Positions 1 through 8,307 of a stretch of 64,000 bases of DNA are shown here, piece after piece; within the stretch, counting starts at the first letter, position 1; each line of letters starts with the position of its first letter. Source of the stretch: Labilibaculum manganireducens (GTDB taxonomy: Bacteria; Bacteroidota; Bacteroidia; Bacteroidales; Marinifilaceae); assembly GCF_002843385.1 (NCBI RefSeq), contig NZ_MVDE01000001.1, positions 124,001 through 188,000 on the forward strand, written 5' to 3'. The notes under the pieces were generated by a model. It searched no databases. It was not told the origin of the DNA and worked only from the letters and a program-made list of their open reading frames with translations. The translations under genes were made by a program, and so were the position numbers.

Positions 1-581
1 CAACGGTGCTCTCCCCAATATTTCATATCGGGACTGTAAGAGATATAAATATCACCGAAAGGTGTGTGTCCATTATCGCTTGGGCGGCTTAGCATTGCGT
101 ATTTTCCGTCAATTTTCTCAGGAAACAAAACACCGTTACGGTTGAATGGTAAAAATGCATTTTCGCACTGGTGAAAGGTCTTAAAATCGAAGGTGTAAGC
201 GATCCCGATTGTTGGTCCGTGGTAACCGTTGCACCATGTAATCCAATAGCGGTCTTCGATCCAGCAAACACGAGGGTCGTATTTGTAATCGGAATCGATC
301 ATGTCGGTGTTGCCGGCTACCATTTCGATTGGATCGTGATTGATGTCCCAATTGATTCCATCTTTACTGAAACCGGCAAAAATATTCATTTGCACCGATT
401 TGTTATCGCAACGGAATACTCCGGCAAAGCCATCCCCAAAAGGAACTACTGCGCTATTAAAAATACTGTTGGATGTTGGTATGTCGTACCTTCCAATAAC
501 AGGATTTTGAGAAAATCTCCACATCACGTCCTTACATCCTTCCGGCCTGTCTTCCCAAGGCATATTTACTTTACTAGTCAT
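1..581 (-). CDS. GH130 beta-1,4-mannosyl-N-acetylglucosamine phosphorylase, C-terminus beyond window
   Basis: Partial gene. ATG at 579-581; it reads off the left edge after about 193 residues without a stop. Visible motifs are [19 protein letters not shown] near residue 26, [20 protein letters not shown] near 105, FNRNGVLFP near 145 and [14 protein letters not shown] near 165. These match the GH130_2 type (UhgbMP/BT1033-like), which phosphorolyses Man-beta-1,4-GlcNAc from the N-glycan core to mannose-1-phosphate and GlcNAc in the cytoplasm. No signal peptide is present, which fits a cytosolic phosphorylase. It is the last visible gene of the mannoside operon, 39 bp after the SSS symporter. 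A GH130_1 mannosylglucose phosphorylase is the alternative, but the N-terminus does not resemble that subfamily. Confidence 0.88.
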   Translation of the reverse strand, partial: MTSKVNMPWEDRPEGCKDVMWRFSQNPVIGRYDIPTSNSIFNSAVVPFGDGFAGVFRCDNKSVQMNIFAGFSKDGINWDINHDPIEMVAGNTDMIDSDYKYDPRVCWIEDRYWITWCNGYHGPTIGIAYTFDFKTFHQCENAFLPFNRNGVLFPEKIDGKYAMLSRPSDNGHTPFGDIYISYSPDMKYWGEHR

Positions 582-620
582 TTTTTATTGTTTATGAATT
601 TAATTCTATTCAATATCGTT

Positions 621-2486
621 TTAGTCTTCGTTGATTTCTTTTTTGCAATACTTATAATCAGCAGGATAATCTTCGAGCTTTTTGTACCATGTAAAATAGA
701 GAATAATGCTCGTTATTATAAATAATGCCGCAACCCATGACAATGAGGTGTATTTTCCAATCACAAAATAAATTGGGATGAGTGGCAACATCATTTGCCA
801 GCCTGCTCCAATGGTACAGTTAAACATGTCTTTTAAGAAATCGTTATTCGGTTTTGCTTCCGGATTTTGTGCTTTCAATTTTAAATAAACCGGCTTCCAA
901 AATCCCCATGGACGAACACTTTCGTAAAATTTAATTAATACCTCATCGGATTCAGGTTTGGTTAGCAAACTGCCGATAACCGATGCGGCAAAAGAGAATA
1001 GGAAAATATACGGGAAGGCATAAATTGGAGACACTTCGGGAAACACAAGAGGTGCCACCAACGAGGCTGTTAAACCGGCAAGCATTCCATAAAAATAGCC
1101 ATAGCCATTAAATCTCCACCACACCCATTTTAAAAGATTTGATGCGGTATATCCGCCAAACAAAGCTCCTACCAACCACTTCATAACAGTATCGATACTT
1201 TCGGCAAAAAAGCCAAAGAATATTCCTACAATTACAACTGCGAATGATGACAAATAACTCATTCGAATGTATTTCTTTTGAGAAGCATTCGGATTGATGA
1301 ATTTTTTATAGATATCGTTTACAATGTAGGCCGGTCCGGCATTTACGTTTGCAGCAAAAGTGGACATGAAGGCCGCGATTAGTCCTGCCAGTAATAATCC
1401 TTTTGCTCCATCGGGAATAAAATTATTTAAGGCATATGGCAAGACCATTTCAAAATCGATGTTGTTACCCATCTTATTGAATTCGGGAGCCAGATAAACC
1501 AATGCCAATACTGCCAGCCCCGCAATCATCAAATAACGGGGAACGAATAGTACCAAAGATACAATCCCACTCATTTTAGCAGCATCTTTAGGTGTTTCGG
1601 TAGAAAGAATCCGCTGCATATCGTAACTGGGAACCGGTCCGGCAATACTCACCAATACCCCTTTAAAAATCATCATCATCATTAAAACCGAGAACAAATT
1701 ATAGCCGTCGATATCAATTTTGTGGTTTACTGCAGGTATTAGATTGCTCCAATCTAAATTCAGATTCCAGCCAAAGGAAATATCAGCCCAACCTGCAGGC
1801 ACGGCTGCAGCAATCTGCTCCGGAGTAACTAAGGATACCGCAATTACACCTACCATGATACAGGCAATCGTCATAATTACAAACTGAAGTACTTCGGTAA
1901 AAACTACGGAATACATTCCCCCTTTTACAACATACAAAGTGGTTAATCCCATAATGATAATGGCGTACATATTCTCCGACTTGATTCCTAGTCCGAAAAC
2001 AGAGGTGTGTAAATCCCATGGAAAAAATGTTTGTGCGAATTTACCAACGCCGACAAATCCGTAGGTTATAAAGCCAATTACACTAATAATAGCAAATAGT
2101 ACAACAATTAAATGCGAAAGTTGTGATCCTCTGCCATTACCGAAACGGGTTTTCAACCACTCAGCTCCTGTCATTACATTCGAACGCCGTAACCAAATAG
2201 CCATGAACATCATCAGGAAAATTTGATTCCAAACCGGCCACAACCATGGAATCCATACCGATTTTAAACCATACACAAACAAAATGGTAACCGTCCACAT
2301 GGTACCTGTGATATCGAACATACCCGACGCATTCGAAATTCCAAGCATGTACCATGGTATTTTGTTTCCGCCCAAAAAGTAGTTGGAAAGGTTTTTTGAT
2401 GCTTTGGTTGATAAAAAGTAACCAATGAATATGGTTAAAATAATGTATCCTACAATTATGGATAAATCGAGTACAGATAAGTTCAT
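621..2486 (-). CDS. Sodium:solute symporter (SSS/SLC5 family)
   Basis: 621-residue integral membrane protein with about 13-14 hydrophobic segments. It starts with the typical SSS N-terminus (first helix LSIIVGYIILTIFIGYFLST, then NYFLGGNKIPWY and SNASGMFDITG, the family's unwound first core helix region). SSS proteins couple sodium entry to uptake of sugars or related solutes at the inner membrane. It starts 10 bp after the MFS gene stop and is followed by GH130, so it probably imports a product of outer glycan trimming such as Man-GlcNAc or mannose. Its length is at the long end for sugar SSS carriers. The substrate is inferred from context only. Confidence 0.85.
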   Translation of the reverse strand: MNLSVLDLSIIVGYIILTIFIGYFLSTKASKNLSNYFLGGNKIPWYMLGISNASGMFDITGTMWTVTILFVYGLKSVWIPWLWPVWNQIFLMMFMAIWLRRSNVMTGAEWLKTRFGNGRGSQLSHLIVVLFAIISVIGFITYGFVGVGKFAQTFFPWDLHTSVFGLGIKSENMYAIIIMGLTTLYVVKGGMYSVVFTEVLQFVIMTIACIMVGVIAVSLVTPEQIAAAVPAGWADISFGWNLNLDWSNLIPAVNHKIDIDGYNLFSVLMMMMIFKGVLVSIAGPVPSYDMQRILSTETPKDAAKMSGIVSLVLFVPRYLMIAGLAVLALVYLAPEFNKMGNNIDFEMVLPYALNNFIPDGAKGLLLAGLIAAFMSTFAANVNAGPAYIVNDIYKKFINPNASQKKYIRMSYLSSFAVVIVGIFFGFFAESIDTVMKWLVGALFGGYTASNLLKWVWWRFNGYGYFYGMLAGLTASLVAPLVFPEVSPIYAFPYIFLFSFAASVIGSLLTKPESDEVLIKFYESVRPWGFWKPVYLKLKAQNPEAKPNNDFLKDMFNCTIGAGWQMMLPLIPIYFVIGKYTSLSWVAALFIITSIILYFTWYKKLEDYPADYKYCKKEINED

Positions 2487-2496
2487 TTAATAGATA

Positions 2497-3789
2497 TTAG
2501 ACTTTATTTTCATCTGCTTCGCTTTCCTCTGAATGAACAAAAGGAACAAATCTTGCTGCCAACAGAGATGGAATTATAACAACAAGTATGCATATAAAAA
2601 ACAACTTATAGCCTAACCAATCGCTCATAAAACCACTTAACATACCCGGCAGCATAATGCCCAGATTCATGATTCCTGTAGCAAATGCATAATGAGCCAT
2701 TTTATATTTACCAGGAGCAACTTGCTGCATCATAAACAACATTAAGCCCACAAAGCCAAAACCATATACAAAATATTCAACCACAACTGCTGATCCAATT
2801 AGAAATATACTTTCCGGGCGGTAAACGGCCAATAGAGCGTAAATTATAAATTGAACATTAAAAATACAAACAAGAGTGAACAAAGATTTTTTTAATCCCC
2901 GTGCTGAAATATAATAGCCTGCTAAAATTGACCCCAGAACAAAAGCTGCAGAACCAAATACGCCATAAATAAGGCCTATTTGCGAAGTGCTAAGTCCCAA
3001 ACCGCCATCTTCGATTGTAGCTTTAAAAAACAAAGGAGCTATTTTAATGGCAAAGCCTTCGGTAAATCGGTACAAGATGATAAAAGCAATAAACCAACCA
3101 ATGTGTTTTTTCTGGAAAAAGGTTTTTATAACATCCCACAAGGTTTTAAATCCCTCATTTAACGAAGCAACCTCACTGCTTGCGTTTCCTCCTGATGGTA
3201 ACATTTTAATATGATACAAAGCCAATGAAATCATGATTACTGAGTAGGTAAGCATAACGGCCATCCATGCATGTAATACACCAAAACGGTCTTCGAGGAT
3301 GCCTGCTAAATAAACAAAAGCACCGGCAGTTAAGATTTTTGCAATGTTATACGAAGCACCTTGCCATCCAATATATTTTGCCTGTTCTTTTCCTGATAAA
3401 ACACTTAGGTAAACTCCATCGGCGGCAATATCGTGGGTTGCACCACTAAAGGCGATAACAGCTAATAAAGCAATAGAATAGGTAAAAAAACTATCTAATG
3501 GCAAGGACAATGCGACCAGAGCAAATGTAAATCCTGTTACGAGTTGTGTTGCAACAACAAAATGCTTTTTTGTTTTAAACATTTCCAATATTGGACTCCA
3601 TAGTGGTTTTAATGTCCAAGGCAACATGATGAGCGAGGTCCAGAATGCAATTAACGAATCGGAAATCCCGAAACTCTTAAACATAAGCACGGATGCCTGA
3701 GCAATAGCAACAAATGGTAAACCCATCGCAAAATATGCAGTGGGAATCCAAGTAGCCGGGTGTTTTGGTTTGTTATTGGTTTTTGACAT
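2497..3789 (-). CDS. MFS permease, AmpG/SLC33-like, of the N-glycan locus
   Basis: 430 residues with about 12 transmembrane segments and a short polar N-terminus (MSKTNNKPKHPATWIPTAYF). The motif LPWTLKPLWSPILEMF after helix 2 and GATHDIAADGVYL in helix 4 are typical of the AmpG-like MFS carriers that import GlcNAc-containing saccharides. It lies between the GH92 gene (32 bp upstream) and the SSS carrier (10 bp downstream), in the same order as in N-glycan loci that pair GH92 and GH130 with an MFS. Role inferred: import of the Man-GlcNAc core disaccharide or related sugar. Having both an MFS and an SSS carrier suggests two different products are taken up. Confidence 0.8.
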   Translation of the reverse strand: MSKTNNKPKHPATWIPTAYFAMGLPFVAIAQASVLMFKSFGISDSLIAFWTSLIMLPWTLKPLWSPILEMFKTKKHFVVATQLVTGFTFALVALSLPLDSFFTYSIALLAVIAFSGATHDIAADGVYLSVLSGKEQAKYIGWQGASYNIAKILTAGAFVYLAGILEDRFGVLHAWMAVMLTYSVIMISLALYHIKMLPSGGNASSEVASLNEGFKTLWDVIKTFFQKKHIGWFIAFIILYRFTEGFAIKIAPLFFKATIEDGGLGLSTSQIGLIYGVFGSAAFVLGSILAGYYISARGLKKSLFTLVCIFNVQFIIYALLAVYRPESIFLIGSAVVVEYFVYGFGFVGLMLFMMQQVAPGKYKMAHYAFATGIMNLGIMLPGMLSGFMSDWLGYKLFFICILVVIIPSLLAARFVPFVHSEESEADENKV

Positions 3790-3821
3790 TAGTATTTAAC
3801 AAGTGTTATTAGGTTGTATTT

Positions 3822-6056
3822 TTATTTTTTGATAAAAAATTCCAGTTTTCCCCCTTCGCTTATTGCTTTGTGAGTAATGAAATAAGAGTTTTGTTTCTTT
3901 CCATTAATCATCATTTTATCAATAAACAAATCGCCTTTATTCTTACGATGTGTGATGATTTCAAAAGTTTTTCCTGAATAAAATTCGGGATCGAGTTGAA
4001 TGGTTATTCTATCGAAAACAGGACTTGTAATAGCATAATCAGTATCTCCAGAACAAACAGGGTATATTCCCATCATGCTGTAGATTACCCATGCCGATAA
4101 GGTGCCGCAATCATCGTTACCCGGAATGCCGTCAGGAGCATTTTTGTAATAAGTATCGATTAACCGGCGAACTTCTTTTTGCGTTCTCCACTCCTCTCCT
4201 TTGGCATAATTGAAAAGAAAAGGATAATGAATATCAGGCTCGTTGGCCATATCGAACAATCCTTTGTCAAAAACCATCTGCAATTTGTTTACGAACTTCT
4301 TTTCGCCTCCCATCAGTTTTGTTAATCCTTTTACATCATGCGGAACACAAAAAGTATATTGCCATGCTGTTCCTTCGTGAAAACCTGGACTTGGTTCAAA
4401 ATTTTCGCCTTGCTTTGGATCAAAATTTTGTAAGAAATCACCATTCGCCAAGCGTGGGCGAATCATGCCAAATTCCTGATCGAAATATTCTTTGTATCGG
4501 AGCGATTGATTCAGGAATTTCCTGTAATCATCTTTTTTATCAAGAGCCTTGGCGAATTGTGCCAAATTCCAATCGGCAATGTAGTATTCCAAAGCATGAG
4601 AAACCGAGTTATCAAATTCTTCCATCAATGGAACGTATCCTTCGTTAAGGTAATAATCAATATCTGGTCGTAATTTGTTCTTTTTCCCTTCTGTCGTTGC
4701 TGATTTAACCATCGCAGAATAAGCTGCTTCCACATCAAAATCAGTTAATCCACGCAAGTATGAATCTACAATTACAGGAATTGCCGGATCGCCTTCCATA
4801 ACATGGGTTTCTTTGCTGTTTAGCTCCCATTTTGGTAACCATCCGCTTTCCTTGTACATGTCCACCATAGATCGAACCATGTCTTGCTGCTCCTGAGGAT
4901 ACAACAAGGCCATTAATGGATGGAAATTTCGGTATGTATCCCACAGAGAAAAAACGGTATATCGATTGCAATCTTTGGTCTCGCGAATTTCGAAAGATTC
5001 CATTGCCGGATATTGTCCGTTTACATCGTTTATGATGTTTGGATGAATTTGCGTGTGATACAATGCTGTATAAAAAATGGTTTTTTGGTCTTCGGTTCCG
5101 CCTTCCACTTTTACTCGGCTCAAAATATTATTCCATTCCTCTTTGGCTTGCAATCTGGTTTTCTCAAAATCAAATTGGTTCGATTCTGCATTCAAATTCA
5201 TTCTTGCATTGGCAATACTTACGTATGATACGCCAACTTCTGCAATTATTTGTTCGTTCGTGTTGGTATCGAAAGTGAAATAAGCTCCAATTTCGTCACC
5301 AAATAACTCCTGAGTGTAGTTTTTGTAATATTTGAACTGACCATCGGTATCGCTCCATGCAGATTCGGCCTGCATTTCGGGCATTTTTTTCCAAACACCA
5401 AATTCTTCTGCTTTTTTACTGAAGCGGGCCACAAAATAAACCGGACGCTCTGAACCATCGTTGTAACAGAAACTTCCCGTCATGCGGGAACCTTCTATTT
5501 CCTGATTGTTTACAATCCGAAGCTTTGCACCCGTTTCGTTGGTTAAACCCAAACCTAAATTTAAAAGTATATTCGATTTCCCTTTTGGAAAAGTATAGCG
5601 ACTGATACCTGTTCTTTTGGTTGAGCTCAGCTCTGCTTTAATTCCATATTTTTCCAAATCGGTGGCGTAATATCCTGGACTTGCCTCCTGATTTGTCATG
5701 ATAGATCCGTATGCTTTATGATCTGCATTGACTTCACCGATAGTCGGCATCAATAAAATAACGCCCAAATCGGGACAACCAACACCACTTAGGTTTACAT
5801 GTGAAAATCCGGTAAGAAAAGAATTATCCCAGGAATAGGGTGTTGACCACCATCGGGCATCTTTATCGTAGGTATTCAAATCGGATCCGGAAACATTAAA
5901 CGGACTTACTGAGACCATTCCCCGTGGTACAATTGCTCCTGGATTTGTAGTGCCAAAATTAGTAGTCCCAATAAATGGATTTACGTAATCGACAAATTGA
6001 GCAAAACCATTTATGCTTAGAAAAAAAAGAATCAAAATTCCTGATAAGCGCTTCAT
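3822..6056 (-). CDS. GH92 alpha-mannosidase, secreted (first of three)
   Basis: 744 residues from the chosen ATG at 6056, which gives a clean type I signal peptide (MKRLSGILILFFLSINGFAQ). A start 30 bp upstream would place ten polar residues before it. After the signal comes the GH92 opening FVDYVNPFIGTTNFGTTNPG. The acid region HEGTAWQYTF is near residue 559 and the calcium/base region GNDDCGTLSAWVIYSMMG near 647. GH92 enzymes are calcium-dependent inverting exo-alpha-mannosidases. The variant NEPDIHYPFLFNY near 605 differs from the alpha-1,2-specific GNEPSHH form seen in the third paralogue, so linkage preference probably differs. It is preceded by a 239 bp gap with a hairpin, so it may be transcribed partly on its own. 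Confidence 0.93.
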   Translation of the reverse strand: MKRLSGILILFFLSINGFAQFVDYVNPFIGTTNFGTTNPGAIVPRGMVSVSPFNVSGSDLNTYDKDARWWSTPYSWDNSFLTGFSHVNLSGVGCPDLGVILLMPTIGEVNADHKAYGSIMTNQEASPGYYATDLEKYGIKAELSSTKRTGISRYTFPKGKSNILLNLGLGLTNETGAKLRIVNNQEIEGSRMTGSFCYNDGSERPVYFVARFSKKAEEFGVWKKMPEMQAESAWSDTDGQFKYYKNYTQELFGDEIGAYFTFDTNTNEQIIAEVGVSYVSIANARMNLNAESNQFDFEKTRLQAKEEWNNILSRVKVEGGTEDQKTIFYTALYHTQIHPNIINDVNGQYPAMESFEIRETKDCNRYTVFSLWDTYRNFHPLMALLYPQEQQDMVRSMVDMYKESGWLPKWELNSKETHVMEGDPAIPVIVDSYLRGLTDFDVEAAYSAMVKSATTEGKKNKLRPDIDYYLNEGYVPLMEEFDNSVSHALEYYIADWNLAQFAKALDKKDDYRKFLNQSLRYKEYFDQEFGMIRPRLANGDFLQNFDPKQGENFEPSPGFHEGTAWQYTFCVPHDVKGLTKLMGGEKKFVNKLQMVFDKGLFDMANEPDIHYPFLFNYAKGEEWRTQKEVRRLIDTYYKNAPDGIPGNDDCGTLSAWVIYSMMGIYPVCSGDTDYAITSPVFDRITIQLDPEFYSGKTFEIITHRKNKGDLFIDKMMINGKKQNSYFITHKAISEGGKLEFFIKK

Positions 6057-6099
6057 CAAGTTGAGTTTTATTGGGGTGCAATTCAAAATAAAAACAATA

Positions 6100-6139
6100 C
6101 CGAACGGGAACTGGGCCAGCCAAGCTCTTCCCCGAACGG
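6100..6139 (-). other. Hairpin flanked by CCGAACGG direct repeats in the GH97-GH92 gap
   Basis: On the plus strand the octamer CCGAACGG occurs at 6100-6107 and 6132-6139. Between them GGGAA/TTCCC and CTGGG/CCAAG arms can fold. The structure lies in the 5' leader of the 3822-6056 GH92 gene. It could be a processing or stability element or a small dispersed repeat; there is no U-tract after it, so it is not a convincing terminator. Confidence 0.35.
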
Positions 6140-6295
6140 TTACTAATTTCTAATCTATATAGTCAAATAAAAGCTTTATGGATTAAAAGCAGATTAATTT
6201 TAAGATTAATCACTCGTTACATTCATTAATCCTTCTAAAAATAACAAATAACCAAAGAGTTACTATCGTAGCTTTCAGCTAATAATTACTCTTGC

Positions 6296-8305
6296 TTATT
6301 TTTCAGCTTCTCTGATTTCAATAGCCTGTCCTCCACTATTCTGCATTTTCACATGCAATTTTGTTTTGCTATCGACTGCTTTTTTAAAGATTTTTATTTC
6401 AGTAGGATTTTCATTCAAGGATGTATTTTCTGTGTCTGAATAAATGGTCGCAACATACTTTTTATCAGCATCCAAAAAGCCTAAATCCAAATCAATTTCT
6501 CTGGCATTTTCGTCGGTAATGGCACCAATGTACCAATTCGAAGCTTTCCGACGGGCAACAGCATAAACATCTCCGATTTCTGCAGCCAATACTTTAGATT
6601 CTTCGAAATCTGCCGGCAGATTCACAAAAAACTGAAAAGCCGGCTGATCTTCGTAATTACTGATCATATCAGAAGCCATTTGCAAAGGACTGTACAAACA
6701 AACCCACAAAGCCAATTGCTTCGCTAAAGTGGTATTTACCCGGCTATTGCCTTTGTCGTTGCTGTTCCATTTAATGTAATTCTTTCGGTTTTTGTACAAA
6801 ATATCAAAAGTTCCGGGCGTGTAATCAATTGGTCCACCCAAACAACGGGTAAATGGCAAAATCACATGATGCTCCGGCGGATTTCCTTCACTCCATCCAT
6901 TCCACTCCATGCCTCTCGCACCTTCCCTTGTCATCATATTTGGATAAGTCCGGCTGATTCCTGTTGCTTTTATTGGTTCATGTGCATCCACCATCAAGTG
7001 ATATTTGGCTGCTGTTTCCACTACTTTTCGATAATGTTGTACCATTTTTTGTCCGTGATGAAACTGACCGTTAGGAATTGGTCCGGCATATCCTGTTTTT
7101 ACAACCCTAATGCCATTATCATGCAATTTTGAAAAGGCTTTATCCATACTTTCTTCATAAAAAATATAATCTCCGCCTGTTTCGTGATGTCCTATCAGTT
7201 CAACTCCTTTTGACTTTGCATAGCTCACAATTTCATCAAAATCGAAATCGGGATATGGTGTTACCTGATCGAATGCCCTTGGTTTCCCCCAATTTTCCCA
7301 GCCTGTGTTCCAACCTTCGGCCAAAACTGCCTGAATATTGTTATCCGCAGCAAAATCAATGTATTTTTTCATATTATCAGTAGTCGCACCATGAATTGGT
7401 CCCGGGGTCCATGTTTCAACCCCCAAATGCATTCCCCACCAAATACCAACATATTTCATGGGTTGAATCCATTTCGTATCTGGAATTGCACAAGCCTCAT
7501 TCAAATTCTGAATTAAATTCGATTCAACTAAATCTGCCGCATTTTTGCAAAGCATTACTGTTCTCCATGGAGACTGCAAAGAACCTTTTGCTTTTACTTT
7601 CACTCCATCGGGCCAAGGAACCAAATTCGCCTGAAAATTAGTACTACCCGTATTCTTTAAAGTCATTCCTGCATAATTCGTCAGGTTCGCCTCGTGAATA
7701 CTCACGTAATACCCTGATTCCATTTTTACAGTAATTGGCGTATTTGCATCTGGCACTTCGCTTAATTGGGTAGTTCGGTAAAGCATTTCGTAAGAATCGA
7801 AATTTGCAGGAATCGACCATGCTGTTCCATTTTGGGCAAAATTAAATTCTGTTAATTCCTTAGTAATGTTAATACTATCGATGCCGTTTTGCTGAGGGAT
7901 TTCATATCTGAAACCTAATCCATCGTCGAATAAACGCACGTATAACTTCAAATCGTTATTTTCATGATTTTTTAAGGAAACGATTAGCTCATTGTACTTT
8001 TCGGGTATTGTTTCATTTGGTCCCCAAACTGGTTTCCAATTCTCATTCTTTTCATTTCTTACTACATTAATAATTCGCAAGCCATCCGTAAACAAAGAAT
8101 CTTCATGCAATTCCATCCCTAATCTTGAATCGGAGAATATTTGATTTTTATTGGTTTGAAGCTTATAAAACGCCTGTCCATTCTCATTCACTTCCAGGTT
8201 GAAAGCAATTTCACCATTGGGTGATAACAAGTCAACACTTTTACTCGATCCGCATGCAGAAAACAGCAAGACTGACAGCAATACTACAATTGTCATTTTA
8301 CTCAT
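6296..8305 (-). CDS. GH97 alpha-glucosidase-type glycoside hydrolase, lipoprotein
   Basis: 669 residues with a lipoprotein signal ending in LLFSAC at residue 18, so probably periplasmic or membrane-anchored. The GH97 core is clear: VGIWWGMHLGVETW, IGHHETGGD near residue 380, DAHEPIKATGISRTYPN, then REGARGMEWNGW and GNPPEHHVILPF near 480. The HHE motif and VKTGYAGPI (no Asp at the retaining nucleophile position) place it with inverting SusB-type alpha-glucosidases rather than retaining alpha-galactosidases. It is separated from GH65 by 2 bp, so the two are co-translated. In a mannan locus it may trim the alpha-glucose cap of Glc1-3Man9 N-glycans; that substrate is inferred. Confidence 0.92.
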   Translation of the reverse strand: MSKMTIVVLLSVLLFSACGSSKSVDLLSPNGEIAFNLEVNENGQAFYKLQTNKNQIFSDSRLGMELHEDSLFTDGLRIINVVRNEKNENWKPVWGPNETIPEKYNELIVSLKNHENNDLKLYVRLFDDGLGFRYEIPQQNGIDSINITKELTEFNFAQNGTAWSIPANFDSYEMLYRTTQLSEVPDANTPITVKMESGYYVSIHEANLTNYAGMTLKNTGSTNFQANLVPWPDGVKVKAKGSLQSPWRTVMLCKNAADLVESNLIQNLNEACAIPDTKWIQPMKYVGIWWGMHLGVETWTPGPIHGATTDNMKKYIDFAADNNIQAVLAEGWNTGWENWGKPRAFDQVTPYPDFDFDEIVSYAKSKGVELIGHHETGGDYIFYEESMDKAFSKLHDNGIRVVKTGYAGPIPNGQFHHGQKMVQHYRKVVETAAKYHLMVDAHEPIKATGISRTYPNMMTREGARGMEWNGWSEGNPPEHHVILPFTRCLGGPIDYTPGTFDILYKNRKNYIKWNSNDKGNSRVNTTLAKQLALWVCLYSPLQMASDMISNYEDQPAFQFFVNLPADFEESKVLAAEIGDVYAVARRKASNWYIGAITDENAREIDLDLGFLDADKKYVATIYSDTENTSLNENPTEIKIFKKAVDSKTKLHVKMQNSGGQAIEIREAEK

Positions 8306-8307
8306 AA

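Noticed and set aside
171-725. 184-codon plus-strand frame opposite GH130 and the symporter end
   Set aside because: It is antisense to two genes with clear family motifs and has no domain of its own.
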